Origin: Microbispora rosea subsp. aerata
Lineage (GTDB): Bacteria > Actinomycetota > Actinomycetes > Streptosporangiales > Streptosporangiaceae
Direction of reading: 5' to 3'
Assembly (NCBI RefSeq): GCF_014647835.1
Contig: NZ_BMPY01000004.1
Coordinates: 156,244 to 220,243, forward strand
DNA length: 64,000 bases
Below the pieces are notes generated by a model. It made no database searches, had not been told where the DNA came from, and worked only from the letters and a program-made list of their open reading frames with translations. Of the stretch, positions 39,706 to 51,927 are shown piece after piece. A program made the translations under genes and the position numbers. The stretch's first letter is position 1; each line of letters opens with the position of its first letter.

Positions 39706-40770
39706 TCAGGCGGAGGGGCCGTACCAGAGGTCCGGCTCGCCCGGCACGCGGGTGACCATGCCCTGCCGCTCCAGCCAGACCAGGTGGGCGAGCGTCTCGT
39801 TGTTGGCGGCCCGCCGCATGTGCGCGGGGATCTCCTCCCAGCCGCGCGACCAGGTGAGCCGGGTGGCGATGTCCCAGCAGGTGGCGCCGTCGCTCTCCGT
39901 CACGACGCGCCGCACCTCCGCCAGGCGCTCCTCGTGGTGCGCGATCAGGTAGTCCACCCGCTTGGCCAGCTCGAGGAAGCGATACTCGTGGGCGGGCAGC
40001 ACCTCCTCGACGTCGAGCTTGCCCACCGCCCGCAGCGCGTCGAGGTAGTCGGCGAGCGGGTTGGCCGTCGACTGCGGGTGCACGGCGACCAGCGACGTGA
40101 TCCGGGCGAGCACGTGGTCGCCGGAGAACAGCAGCCGGCGCTCCGGCTCGGCGAAGCACAGGTGACCGGGCGAGTGGCCGGGGGTCCACATCGCCCGCAG
40201 GTCCCAGCCGGGCAGGTCGAGCCGGTCGCCGTCCTCGATGAGCCGGTCGGGCGTCGCCATCGTGACGAACTGCCGCAGCATGACCGACGCCCCGGCGAGC
40301 TCCTCCGCCGTCATGTCCGGCACGCCGCACCGCAGCAGCAGGGCGCGTTCGCGCCGCACGAGGGAGTCGATCGCCGACTCGTCGTAGCGGTCGTGCACGA
40401 TGGCGGCGTCGGCCGGGTGCAGGCCGATCCAGGCTCCGGAGACCTCCCGGATCCGCCCGGCCAGGCCGTAGTGGTCCGGATGGATGTGCGTGACGAGCAC
40501 GGCCTTGACGTCGGTGATCTCGTACCCGGCCGTGGCGAGCCCCGCGACGAGCGCGCCGTACGCCTCCTCGGTGTTCCATCCGGCGTCGATGATCACGACA
40601 CCGTCCGGGATCTCCAGTGCGTAGACCAGGACGTACCGCAGCGGGTTGACGGGGATCGGAACGGGGATCGACCACAGCCCGGGGCGGACCCGCTCGACCT
40701 CGGGCATCGCGCCGCCCAGCCACGCGGCGCGCTGCGCCTCGTTCGCCGCGGTCACACTCACCTTGCTCAT
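39706..40770 (-). CDS. MBL-fold metallo-hydrolase
   Basis: 354 residues from ATG 40770 (GGGCGGGAAG ribosome site). The metal motif VTHIHPDHYGLAG (HxHxDH), GHSPGHLCF and FSGDHVL give the two-metal site; a C-terminal helical domain (~260-354) contains WDIATRLTWSRGWEEIP as in GloB-like and lactonase-like members. It hydrolyses an ester, lactone or thioester; substrate unknown. It lies 88 bases downstream of an ArsR-type regulator on the same strand and may be co-transcribed with it. Confidence 0.87.
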   Translation of the reverse strand: MSKVSVTAANEAQRAAWLGGAMPEVERVRPGLWSIPVPIPVNPLRYVLVYALEIPDGVVIIDAGWNTEEAYGALVAGLATAGYEITDVKAVLVTHIHPDHYGLAGRIREVSGAWIGLHPADAAIVHDRYDESAIDSLVRRERALLLRCGVPDMTAEELAGASVMLRQFVTMATPDRLIEDGDRLDLPGWDLRAMWTPGHSPGHLCFAEPERRLLFSGDHVLARITSLVAVHPQSTANPLADYLDALRAVGKLDVEEVLPAHEYRFLELAKRVDYLIAHHEERLAEVRRVVTESDGATCWDIATRLTWSRGWEEIPAHMRRAANNETLAHLVWLERQGMVTRVPGEPDLWYGPSA

Positions 40771-40858
40771 CGGCTTCCCGCCCCTCTCGCAGCCCTGCCC
40801 GCTCGATTTTGCCGCCCCACCGAATGAAGTTCTACAGAGGGGTGGCCCGGCCGGGGCC

Positions 40859-41443
40859 TCAGGACCGCCCGGACGACGGGTCGTCGCGGCGCGGATGGGC
40901 GGCGAGCAGGACCGCGACCGGGCGCGCGTCCGGGTCGTCCCGGTCCCGCTCGGCGGCCTCCAGGAGCATGGCCGAGACCCGTTCGTAGAGGGAGGCCACC
41001 GTCGCCGGGGACAGCCGGACCACCAGGTCGGACATCCCGGCCGCCTCCACCCACGCCTCGCTCCACAGGTCGCGCTCGCGCTCGAAGTTCTCGACGTCGG
41101 CGGTGAGCTTTTCGAGCTGACGCCGCCGCAGGATCGCCGCGGCCTCCCGGCCCTCGGCGGTGGCGGCCATCTCCACGTCGCTCCAAGCGGTGAAGCGGTG
41201 GATCGCCCGCCACCGGCGCTCGCGCCGGTCGCGCCGGTCGGGGTCGGGCTCCACGAAGCCATACCTGGCGAGCTGGCGCAGGTGATAGCTGGTGGAGCCG
41301 GAGCTCTCGCCGAGGCGTGCGGCCAGCTCGGTCGCGGTCGCCGGGCCGCCCGCGCGCAGCTCTCCCAGCAGCCGCATCCGCAGCGGGTGGGCGACCGCCT
41401 TCAGCGTGCGGGAGTCGCGGACGTGGAAGACCTCGTGATCCAT
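40859..41443 (-). CDS. ArsR-type helix-turn-helix regulator
   Basis: 194 residues from ATG 41443. N-terminal winged helix HPLRMRLLGELRAGGPATATELAARLG followed by STSYHLRQLARYGFVE, typical of ArsR/HTH_20 proteins; the C-terminal half is a charged helical domain rich in Glu and Arg with no metal-binding Cys. An AT-rich repeat-containing region (41463-41497) precedes it and could be its operator. The metallo-hydrolase downstream is the likely target or partner. Confidence 0.83.
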   Translation of the reverse strand: MDHEVFHVRDSRTLKAVAHPLRMRLLGELRAGGPATATELAARLGESSGSTSYHLRQLARYGFVEPDPDRRDRRERRWRAIHRFTAWSDVEMAATAEGREAAAILRRRQLEKLTADVENFERERDLWSEAWVEAAGMSDLVVRLSPATVASLYERVSAMLLEAAERDRDDPDARPVAVLLAAHPRRDDPSSGRS

Positions 41444-41462
41444 GCGGCCGACGCTAGTTATC

Positions 41463-41497
41463 GCAAACACATCTTTGCAAAAAACGCTTTGCGAAAA
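41463..41497. promoter_or_regulatory. AT-rich repeat region upstream of the ArsR gene
   Basis: GCAAA-CACATC-TTTGC (41463-41478) is an inverted repeat, and TTTGCAAAA (41474-41482) and TTTGCGAAAA (41488-41497) are direct repeats 14 bases apart. The AT content is striking against the GC-rich background, which suggests an autoregulatory operator and promoter. Confidence 0.4.
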
Positions 41498-41564
41498 TGA
41501 AACTTTCAGGCTCGCCCGTTCGCAATGCCCGGTCAGGCGCGTCCGTCCACCCAGATCATTGACG

Positions 41565-41582
41565 CCCGTGGAAACCCACGGG
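41565..41582. promoter_or_regulatory. Inverted repeat in the presumed cellulase promoter spacer
   Basis: CCCGTGG-AAAC-CCACGGG (7-bp arms) directly follows a TTGACG (41559-41564), where the -35/-10 spacer of the cellulase promoter would lie. It could be a second operator. Confidence 0.35.
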
Positions 41583-41606
41583 AAACATGCGAGTCGCTCT
41601 CCACTT

Positions 41607-41620
41607 TGGGAGCGCTCCCA
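41607..41620. promoter_or_regulatory. CebR operator TGGGAGCGCTCCCA
   Basis: Perfect 14-bp palindrome identical to the known CebR box, through which the cellobiose-sensing LacI-type repressor CebR controls cellulase genes in Streptomyces and Thermobifida. It lies 20 bases upstream of the GTG start of the GH9 cellulase. Confidence 0.9.
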
Positions 41621-41640
41621 TTCTCCCCCGAGGACCATCT

Positions 41641-44178
41641 GTGCTCAGACGAATCGGCATTCTCGCCGTGGCGGCACTGACCACGGCCTGCCTGACCGGC
41701 GCACCCCCCGCCAGCGCCGAGGAGGGCCCGGAACAGATCCCCAACGGCACGTTCGACACCACCACCGAGCCGTGGTGGCACACCGCGAACCTCAACTTCG
41801 AGCTGTCCGACGGCCGCCTCTGCGCCGACGTCCCCGCGGGCACCACCAACCCCTGGGACGCGATCATCGGCGTCAACGACATCCCGCTGGTGAAGGACGA
41901 GACGTACGCGTTCAGCTTCTTCGCCACCGCCGACCCCGCGAAGGTCGCCAGGGCCTACGTGCAGCTCCCGGTCGACCCCTACACACAGTACGTGGCGGCC
42001 GCCCCCGAGCTGAGCGTCTCGGGCAACACCTACCGCTACACGTTCACCTCGCCGGTCGACCTGCCCAACGCGCAGGTCGTCTTCCAGCTCGGCGGCAGCG
42101 CCACGCCGTGGCGGTTCTGCGTGGACAACGTCTCGCTCAAGGGCGGGGCGCCGCCGGACGTCTACGTGCCCGACACCGGCCCCCGGGTCCGGGTGAACCA
42201 GGTGGCCTACCTGCCCAAGGGCCCCAAGAACGCCACCCTGGTCACCGAGGAGACCGAGCCGCTGCCCTGGAAGCTCAAGAACTCCGCCGGCACCGTCGTC
42301 GCGGAGGGCACGACCACCCCGCGCGGCGTGGACGACAGCTCCGGGCAGAACGTCCACTCCATCGACTTCGGCTCGTACAAGAAGGCCGGGACCGGCTACA
42401 CGCTGACCGCCGACGGCGAGACCAGCCACCCGTTCGACATCAAGCCCGACGCGTACGCCGACCTCAAGCTCGACGCGCTGAAGTTCTACTACACCCAGCG
42501 CAGCGGCATCGAGATCGACGACGCCCTGCGTCCCGGGTACGGCAGGCCCGCCGGCCACGTGGGCGTCGCCCCCAACCAGGGCGACACGAACGTCCCCTGC
42601 CAGCCGGGCGTCTGCGACTACACCCTCGACGTGTCCGGCGGCTGGTACGACGCGGGCGACCACGGCAAGTACGTCGTCAACGGCGGCATCTCGGTCGCCC
42701 AGCTCATGAGCGAGTTCGAGCGCACCAAGAACGCCGCGACCGCCAAGCCGATCGGGAGCCTGAACATCCCCGAGAGCGGCGACGACGTCCCCGACGTGCT
42801 GGACGAGGCCCGCTGGGAGCAGGAGTTCCTGCTGAAGATGCAGCGGCCCGACGGCATGGTCCACCACAAGATCCACGACGAGAACTGGACCGGCCTGCCG
42901 CTGCTGCCGCACCTGGACGCGCAGAAGCGCGAGCTGCACCCGGTCTCCACGGCCGCCACGCTCAACCTCGCCGCGACGGCCGCCCAGGCGGCCCGGATCT
43001 ACGCGCCGTACGACGCCGAGTTCGCCGCGAAGAACCTCACGGCGGCGAAGAAGGCGTGGGAGGCGGCCAAGGCGAACCCGAACATCCTCGCCTCCCCCTC
43101 CGACGGCGTCGGCGGCGGCACCTACGACGACGCGAACGTCACCGACGAGTTCTACTGGGCGGCGGCCGAGCTCTACATCACCACGGGTGAGAAGGAGTTC
43201 GAGGACTACGTCCTCGCCTCGCCGCTCCACTCGGCCGACATCTGGAGGACGGGCGCGATGGACTGGGGCAACGTCGCCGCGCTCGGCCGCCTCGACCTGG
43301 CCACCGTGCCGAACAACCTGCCGGGCCGCGACGAGGTGCGCGCCTCCGTGGTGGCCGGCGCGGACAAGTACCTGGCCGCGCTGAAGGCCCACCCGTACGG
43401 CGTGGCGTACGACACGACGTCCTACGACTGGGGATCGAACAGCATCGTCGTCAACAACCTGGTGGTCGTCGCCACGGCGTACGACATCACCGGCGACGTG
43501 AAGTACCGCGACGGCGTGCTCGAGGGCATCAACTACATCTTCGGCCGCAACGCGCTCAACCAGTCGTACGTGACCGGCTACGGCGAGGTGGCGTCGAAGA
43601 ACCAGCACAGCAGGTGGTACGCCCACTCGCTGGACACCTCGCTGCCGAACCCGCCGCGCGGCACGCTCGCGGGCGGCCCCAACTCCTACATCCAGGACCC
43701 GGTGGCCCAGGCGAAGCTGAAGAACTGCGTGGCGCAGTTCTGCTACATCGACGACATCGGCTCGTGGGCGACCAACGAGCTGACGATCAACTGGAACGCG
43801 CCGCTGTCGTGGATCTCGGCGTTCATCGCCGACCAGGGCGACGGCACGGTCAAGGCCCCCGCCTCGTGCGAGGTCACCTACACCACGCACGGCTCGTGGC
43901 CGACGGGCTTCACCACCCAGGTCACGATCAAGAACACCGGCACCAAGGCGATCGAGGGCTGGTCGCTGAAGTGGTCGTTCCTGGGCGGTCAGAAGGTCGA
44001 GCTCGGCTGGAACGCCAAGTTCTCGCAGCAGGCGGCGACGGTGACCGCCTCGAACGAGTCGCACAACAAGACCATCAGGCCCGGCCAGTCGATCACCTTC
44101 GGCTTCAACGGCAAGTCGGCTCCGGGGGCCAACCCCACGCCCGACCTGTTCACGCTGAACGGCGCGGCCTGCGCCTGA
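41641..44178 (+). CDS. Secreted GH9 cellulase (CBM4/9-Ig-GH9-CBM2)
   Basis: 845 residues from GTG 41641; the upstream ATG 41587 precedes the CebR operator and is excluded. Order: signal peptide (1-~26, ASA cleavage), CBM4/9-like module (~30-165, starting [12 protein letters not shown]), CelD_N Ig-like domain (~180-270), GH9 barrel (~275-735), CBM2 (~743-845). Catalytic residues: D337 and D340 in [11 protein letters not shown], proton donor E713 in [12 protein letters not shown], with the GH9 histidine segment near [11 protein letters not shown]. It should cleave cellulose outside the cell and be induced by cellobiose through CebR. This N-terminal CBM plus Ig arrangement occurs in processive endoglucanases and cellobiohydrolases of GH9. 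Confidence 0.95.
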   Translation: MLRRIGILAVAALTTACLTGAPPASAEEGPEQIPNGTFDTTTEPWWHTANLNFELSDGRLCADVPAGTTNPWDAIIGVNDIPLVKDETYAFSFFATADPAKVARAYVQLPVDPYTQYVAAAPELSVSGNTYRYTFTSPVDLPNAQVVFQLGGSATPWRFCVDNVSLKGGAPPDVYVPDTGPRVRVNQVAYLPKGPKNATLVTEETEPLPWKLKNSAGTVVAEGTTTPRGVDDSSGQNVHSIDFGSYKKAGTGYTLTADGETSHPFDIKPDAYADLKLDALKFYYTQRSGIEIDDALRPGYGRPAGHVGVAPNQGDTNVPCQPGVCDYTLDVSGGWYDAGDHGKYVVNGGISVAQLMSEFERTKNAATAKPIGSLNIPESGDDVPDVLDEARWEQEFLLKMQRPDGMVHHKIHDENWTGLPLLPHLDAQKRELHPVSTAATLNLAATAAQAARIYAPYDAEFAAKNLTAAKKAWEAAKANPNILASPSDGVGGGTYDDANVTDEFYWAAAELYITTGEKEFEDYVLASPLHSADIWRTGAMDWGNVAALGRLDLATVPNNLPGRDEVRASVVAGADKYLAALKAHPYGVAYDTTSYDWGSNSIVVNNLVVVATAYDITGDVKYRDGVLEGINYIFGRNALNQSYVTGYGEVASKNQHSRWYAHSLDTSLPNPPRGTLAGGPNSYIQDPVAQAKLKNCVAQFCYIDDIGSWATNELTINWNAPLSWISAFIADQGDGTVKAPASCEVTYTTHGSWPTGFTTQVTIKNTGTKAIEGWSLKWSFLGGQKVELGWNAKFSQQAATVTASNESHNKTIRPGQSITFGFNGKSAPGANPTPDLFTLNGAACA

Positions 44179-44206
44179 CCCGATCCTGACCGGATCGCGC
44201 ACGACT

Positions 44207-44238
44207 CCGGCCGCCGCCCCAGCAGGGGCGGCGGCCGG
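44207..44238 (+). terminator. Strong terminator after the cellulase
   Basis: CCGGCCGCCGCCCC (44207-44220), loop AGCA, and the perfectly complementary 44225-44238, 28 bases after the stop codon. Confidence 0.8.
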
Positions 44239-44298
44239 TTCCACTCAGCCCCGGTTCCACTGCCCCGGATCCGCTCAGCCCCGGTTCCGCTCAGCCCC
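44237..44298. repeat. Four tandem 14-16 bp repeats
   Basis: Units at 44237-44252, 44253-44266, 44267-44282 and 44283-44298 have the form GGTTCC(A/G)CTCAGCCCC. The last unit includes the stop codon of the convergent amidotransferase gene. Confidence 0.75.
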
Positions 44299-45007
44299 GG
44301 CGCCGCTTGACCACGGCGGCGAAACGGGAGGCCACCTCGCCCCAGGCGGCCCGCGACAGCGGGTCGTCGGTCACGGCGGCGGCGTACAGCGCCTCGACGT
44401 CGAGACCCCGCACGCGGGTGTGCTCCACGTCCCACTGCCGGATGCGTTCGGGCCCGGCCTCGGGGTGGAACTGCACGCCCCAGGCGTGGTCGCCCAGCCG
44501 GAAGGCCTGGTAGGGGCAGCGTTCGGTCTCGGCGAGCCAGACCGCGCCCGGCGGCAGGGCCGTGATGGCGTCGACGTGGTTCTCGATCGCCGGGACGGCC
44601 GCGGGCAGCCCGCCGAAGATTACGTCGTCCGCCGCCTCGACGCGCATGGTGATGGACGTGCTGCCGTGCTCGGGCGCCCCCGCGTCGCCCTGGACCTTCC
44701 CGCCGCCGACCGAGGCCAGCATCTGCCCGCCCAGGCAGATGCCGAAGAACGGCACCGACCGGGCGAGAGCCTGCGCGACGAGGGCGCGGGTGGCCGGCAG
44801 CCAGGGCGCCTTGTCGTCGTCGTCCGGCAGATATCCGCCGCCGAGCACGAGCAGGCCGTCGTGTCCCAGGCGCGCCGGGAGGGCGGACCCGTCGAAGGCC
44901 GTGACCACGTCGACGGCGACCCCGGCGGCGTCCAGCCATTCCCCGAACCGCCCGGGACCTCCGTCCGCTCCGTTCTGTACGGCGAGCACACGTGGCGTTT
45001 GCGGCAT
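44291..45007 (-). CDS. Class I glutamine amidotransferase-like protein
   Basis: 238 residues. Triad of a class I amidotransferase: nucleophile Cys in FFGICLGGQML, His and Glu in GVQFHPEAG. Stand-alone GATase1 proteins of this size include GMP-synthase-like and gamma-glutamyl-hydrolase-like enzymes acting on small molecules. No synthetase partner adjoins it. It converges on the cellulase gene. Confidence 0.85.
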   Translation of the reverse strand: MPQTPRVLAVQNGADGGPGRFGEWLDAAGVAVDVVTAFDGSALPARLGHDGLLVLGGGYLPDDDDKAPWLPATRALVAQALARSVPFFGICLGGQMLASVGGGKVQGDAGAPEHGSTSITMRVEAADDVIFGGLPAAVPAIENHVDAITALPPGAVWLAETERCPYQAFRLGDHAWGVQFHPEAGPERIRQWDVEHTRVRGLDVEALYAAAVTDDPLSRAAWGEVASRFAAVVKRRRG

Positions 45008-45103
45008 GAGCCCGGACTCTACCGCCCCCGCCCTCCCGGCCGGACCACGGTGCTCCGCCCCTGAGCGCCGGAGTGCGGCCGCTCCGCCGCCGCCCGGCGG
45101 GGG

Positions 45104-45193
45104 TCACAGGTCGCTGCCGCCGGTGGCGTCGACGGTCGTGCCGGTGACCCAGCCGGCGTCGCCGGAGGCGAGGAACGCGACCACCCCGGCCAT
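45104..45193 (-). pseudogene. 29-codon remnant of an SDR gene with intact start and operator
   Basis: ATG 45193 follows an AGGGGCGGG ribosome site. The 29 residues (FLASGDAGWVTGTTVDATGG near the end) are exactly the C-terminal signature of a short-chain dehydrogenase. The rest of the dehydrogenase (about 220 residues) is missing while the start codon, ribosome site and divergent TetR operators are kept. An internal in-frame deletion is the simplest explanation. The gene diverges from a TetR regulator, a common arrangement for SDRs. Confidence 0.65.
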
Positions 45194-45206
45194 GCCCGCC
45201 CCTTTC

Positions 45207-45222
45207 TGTAGCGTTCGCTACA
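45207..45222. promoter_or_regulatory. TetR operator 1, TGTAGCG-TT-CGCTACA
   Basis: Near-perfect 16-bp palindrome 14 bases upstream of the SDR remnant start codon. Confidence 0.7.
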
Positions 45223-45235
45223 CAATAACACGATA

Positions 45236-45251
45236 TGTAGCGATCGCTATA
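45236..45251. promoter_or_regulatory. TetR operator 2, TGTAGCG-AT-CGCTATA
   Basis: Second copy of the palindrome with one mismatched arm position. It overlaps the TATAAA (45248-45253) that would be the -10 box of the TetR gene, whose transcript would then be nearly leaderless (ATG 45262). Confidence 0.7.
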
Positions 45252-45261
45252 AAATCGCCGC

Positions 45262-45837
45262 ATGGCGAGGACCAGGGCGTTCGATCGGGACGTCGCGCTG
45301 GAGCGGGCGCTGGAGGAGTTCTGGCGCAACGGCTACGAGGCGACCTCCGTCGCCGGGCTGACGGCGGCGATGGGGATCAATCCCCCCAGCCTCTACGCCG
45401 CCTTCGGCGACAAGCGCCGGCTGTTCGGCGAGGCGGTGCGCCGCTACCAGGAGACGCACGGCGCGTTCGCCGCCCGCGCGCTGGCCGGCGGGCCCACCGC
45501 GCGGGCGGCCGTCGAGCGCCTGCTGCGCGAGGCGGCGCGGACGTACGCCGATCCGGCGCATCCGCCCGGGTGCATGATCATCTCGGCGGGCGTGAACACG
45601 AGCGACCCCGGCGTGATCGAGGAGCTGCGGGCGCACCGCGAGGCGAGCAAGGCGGCCATTCGCCACCGGATCGAGCGGGACGTCGAGGCCGGCCTTCTCC
45701 CTCCGGACACCGACGCCGCCGCGCTCGCGACCTACTTCGCCGCCGTCATCCAGGGCATGTCCACCCAGGCCAGGGACGGCGCGAGCCGGGCCGACCTCGA
45801 CGCGGTGGCGACGCTGGCGCTGCGCGCCTGGCCATAA
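45262..45837 (+). CDS. TetR-family transcriptional regulator
   Basis: 191 residues. Helix-turn-helix: ARTRAFDRDVALERALEEFWRNGYEATSVAGLTAAMGINPPSLYAAFGDKRRLF, matching the TetR_C_16/YxaF-like AcrR group. Two palindromic operators in its own promoter indicate autorepression. Its natural target, the divergent SDR, is reduced to a stub, so the regulator may now control only itself. Confidence 0.88.
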   Translation: MARTRAFDRDVALERALEEFWRNGYEATSVAGLTAAMGINPPSLYAAFGDKRRLFGEAVRRYQETHGAFAARALAGGPTARAAVERLLREAARTYADPAHPPGCMIISAGVNTSDPGVIEELRAHREASKAAIRHRIERDVEAGLLPPDTDAAALATYFAAVIQGMSTQARDGASRADLDAVATLALRAWP

Positions 45838-45847
45838 GGTAAGTGCC

Positions 45848-46489
45848 GTGATCGACGACATCTGGGTGGACGACGCCGTCACGGCGCTGCGTCCGGACTT
45901 CGCCGTCCTGGTGATCTGCGCGTACGGCCTGCGCAACGGGCCGTCCGACGACCGGTCGCGGGCCTGGCTCGCCGACGCGGCGGCCCGCGCGGTGCCGCTC
46001 GACGACGCCAGGATCGAGTCCTGGCGCGCGGCCTACCGCGCCTTCGGCGCCAAGCCGCAGCGCACCCGGCCGTCGGTCGACGCGCTGGTCCGGCGGATGC
46101 CGCTCCCCGAGATCAACCTGGTGGTGGACGCCTACAACGCCGTGTCCGTACGGCACGGCCTGCCGATCGGCGGCGAGGACCTGCGCCGTTATCAGGGCCC
46201 CGCCCGGCTGGTGCGGGCCGCGGGCGACGAGCCTTCGGACGAGGTGCTGGGCGATCCGGAGATCGGCGAGGTGGTCTGGCGCGACGACGCCGGGATCACC
46301 TGCCGGCGGTGGAACTGGCGGCAGTGCGTGCGGACGAGGATCACCGAGGAGACCGTGGACGCGCTCTTCCTCCTGGAGCGCCTGGAGCCGCTCTCACTGG
46401 AGGCGCTGCGTGCCGCGGGCGACGACCTCGCGGGTATGCTGTCCGATATAGCTCCCAATATCCGGATCGAGTCACGGCTCATCGGCTGA
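45848..46489 (+). CDS. B3/B4 tRNA-binding-domain protein
   Basis: 213 residues from GTG 45848, 10 bases after the TetR gene. It shows the B3/B4 fold found in the beta chain of phenylalanyl-tRNA synthetase: RPSVDALVRRMPLPEINLVVDAYNAVSVRHGLPIGGEDL is typical of free-standing B3/B4 proteins. These are proposed to edit mischarged tRNAs or to bind nucleic acid; the role in actinobacteria is not known. Spacing suggests co-transcription with the TetR gene. Confidence 0.82.
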   Translation: MIDDIWVDDAVTALRPDFAVLVICAYGLRNGPSDDRSRAWLADAAARAVPLDDARIESWRAAYRAFGAKPQRTRPSVDALVRRMPLPEINLVVDAYNAVSVRHGLPIGGEDLRRYQGPARLVRAAGDEPSDEVLGDPEIGEVVWRDDAGITCRRWNWRQCVRTRITEETVDALFLLERLEPLSLEALRAAGDDLAGMLSDIAPNIRIESRLIG

Positions 46490-46686
46490 CTCAGCCGTTG
46501 TGACCAGTGGGTAAGGAACACCTCACCACCCAGACGGGCTATGCGCGCGTGACCTCTTTTATCGATCCTGGGAGGATGGGCCGAGACGTGCGACCCGCCC
46601 GGGCACACCGGAGTGTGCGAGGCGAGTAGCCTTGGACAGGTTCACCAAACATCAACGCCGATCTGCGGAAGAGGGCGATTTCCGCC

Positions 46687-50379
<3,693 letters not shown>

Positions 50380-50402
50380 CCGAAGGTCCCGCACGACTGA
50401 GG

Positions 50403-50430
50403 AGGTCCCCCATGCGCGTGGGGGACCTCT
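50403..50430 (+). terminator. Terminator after kgd
   Basis: GAGGTCCCCCA (50403-50413) pairs perfectly with TGGGGGACCTC (50420-50430) around a 6-base loop, 24 bases after the stop codon and 33 bases before the next small gene. Confidence 0.75.
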
Positions 50431-50463
50431 CTCCATGACCAGGTCATTCAACTGGAGCACGGC

Positions 50464-50640
50464 ATGTACTTCACCGACAGGGGGATCGAGGAGCTCGTCG
50501 AACGCCGCGGCGAGGAAGAGGTCAGCATGGGCTGGCTCGCGGAGCGCCTGCGCGAGTTCGTAGACCTCAACCCCGAGTTCGAGGTGCCCGTCGAGCGGCT
50601 GGCCACCTGGCTCGCCCGCCTGGACGAGGACGACGACTGA
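50464..50640 (+). CDS. Small acidic DUF6104-like protein
   Basis: 58 residues: starts MYFTDRGIEELVERRGEEEV and ends ATWLARLDEDDD. I recognise it as a small acidic protein conserved in actinobacteria (DUF6104 by recollection), usually next to kgd. About one quarter of its residues are Asp or Glu and it is mostly helical. The function is unknown. It follows the kgd terminator, so it is expressed by read-through or from its own promoter. Confidence 0.8.
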   Translation: MYFTDRGIEELVERRGEEEVSMGWLAERLREFVDLNPEFEVPVERLATWLARLDEDDD

Positions 50641-51105
50641 CCTCCGGCCTTGCTCTTTCCGGTCGCCGTACCTCCCCCGGGGACGGTGGACCTGGCCGCG
50701 GACGCCGGGGTGCGGGCCGGGGGCGCCGGGCTCGCGGTGGCGTCCGGCTGGGTGCCCGCATGGACCACGGCGGTGGTCGCCGTCGTGACCGTCGCCGGGC
50801 TCCTGTCCCGCTACCCGCGGCGCGCGGGCGCTCACGGGCGCCGATCACCGCGCGGCCTCGCGCGGTCCAGCTCGTGATCTCGCGAGTGCACGGGTCACCA
50901 CCCCGGCTGCGAGATCGTCATCGGACGAACGCGCGGATCGCCGGCCGTCGCCCCGGCGGCCCGCGAGGTCACGGGGTAGAGTACGACAACACGCGATACA
51001 TCTTGACTTGTCGAAAACGAGATATATCTTGTTCGTAGACGTTCCGTCCGCGCACGGCCGCCCGACCCGCGTGGACGCAGGACTTCGCGTGGAAGGGCCC
51101 GAGTG
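50641..51105. other. 465-bp intergenic region
   Basis: A frame at 50650-50877 encodes a short hydrophobic stretch (WTTAVVAVVTVAGLL) but has no ribosome site and no family, so I do not call it a gene. An 8-bp inverted repeat (GATCTCGC/GCGAGATC) lies near 50880 and 50920. The right end is the promoter of the DUF4097-PadR operon. Confidence 0.45.
50993..51031. promoter_or_regulatory. Promoter and PadR-type operator
   Basis: GCGATACATCTTG (50993-51005) and GAGATATATCTTG (51019-51031) are direct repeats 26 bases apart. The first overlaps a -35 TTGACT (51003-51008), the second a -10 TATCTT (51025-51030, 16-bp spacer). The AT-rich ATACATC/ATATATC pattern resembles operators of PadR regulators that control DUF4097 operons. 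Confidence 0.6.
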
Positions 51106-51927
51106 ATGCCCCAATGGACGTTCGACTCTCCGGGACGGCTCACCTTCGAAGAGGTCACCGCGCTGAACGTGCGCGTCGTGGCCGGGCGGCTGGCCGTACT
51201 GGCCAGTGACGGCCCTGCGGCCCTCGACGTGACCGAGGTGGACGGCTCGGCGCTCGTGGTGACCCAGGACGACGACGGCCGTCTCACGGTCGCGTACAAG
51301 GACCTGACGTGGGACGGGATCCTGGGGTGGCTGCGCCCGGGCCCGCGCAGGACCACGCTGACGCTGACCGTGCCGAGGAGGTGCCCCGTCCAGGTCGGCG
51401 TCGTGTCCGCCTCCGCCGTCGTGGCGGGCATGGAGGGGATCACCGCGCTGAAGAGCGTGTCGGGGGAGGTCGTCCTCGACGGCGTCAGCGGCGAGGTGCG
51501 GGCCGAGACGGTCTCGGGCTCGGTGGAGAGCCGGGAACTCGCCGGCGACCTGTCCTTCTCCAGCGTCTCCGGCGACCTCACCGTGGCCGCGGGCCGGCCC
51601 CGGCGACTGCGCGCCAACACGGTGTCCGGGCGGGTCACCGCCGACCTGGAGCTGGAGCCCACCGGTCACGTCTCACTGCACAGCATGTCGGGTGCGATCG
51701 TCGTACGGCTCCCGCGGGATGTGAACGCCGACGTGTCCGCACACTCGACCACAGGCAGGATTGAGTCGGCCTTCCCCGAGTTGTACGCCACCACGATGCC
51801 CGGAGTCCGTTCGCTCAGCGGCCGGCTCGGAGGCGGCATGGCGTCCCTCTCGGCGACCACGATGTCCGGCGCCGTCACCCTGCTGTGCGGGCAGCCCGCA
51901 GGCAGGCGAGCAGAGGAGGAAGTATGA
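51106..51927 (+). CDS. DUF4097-family beta-strand repeat protein
   Basis: 273 residues; GTG 51103 is a possible start one codon earlier. The protein is a series of short beta strands with recurring S-V-S-G-(E/D) turns (KSVSGEVVLDGVSGE, ETVSGSVES, FSSVSGDL, NTVSGRV, HSMSGAI), the hallmark of DUF4097 right-handed beta-helix-like proteins. No signal peptide or membrane segment is visible. Such genes are regularly paired with PadR regulators; the function is unknown. It overlaps the next 49-codon ORF by 4 bases. Confidence 0.82.
   Translation: MPQWTFDSPGRLTFEEVTALNVRVVAGRLAVLASDGPAALDVTEVDGSALVVTQDDDGRLTVAYKDLTWDGILGWLRPGPRRTTLTLTVPRRCPVQVGVVSASAVVAGMEGITALKSVSGEVVLDGVSGEVRAETVSGSVESRELAGDLSFSSVSGDLTVAAGRPRRLRANTVSGRVTADLELEPTGHVSLHSMSGAIVVRLPRDVNADVSAHSTTGRIESAFPELYATTMPGVRSLSGRLGGGMASLSATTMSGAVTLLCGQPAGRRAEEEV

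Noticed and set aside
50650-50877. 75-codon frame with a hydrophobic stretch downstream of the DUF6104-like gene
   Set aside because: No ribosome site, no recognisable family, and an Arg/Ser-rich tail typical of random frames.
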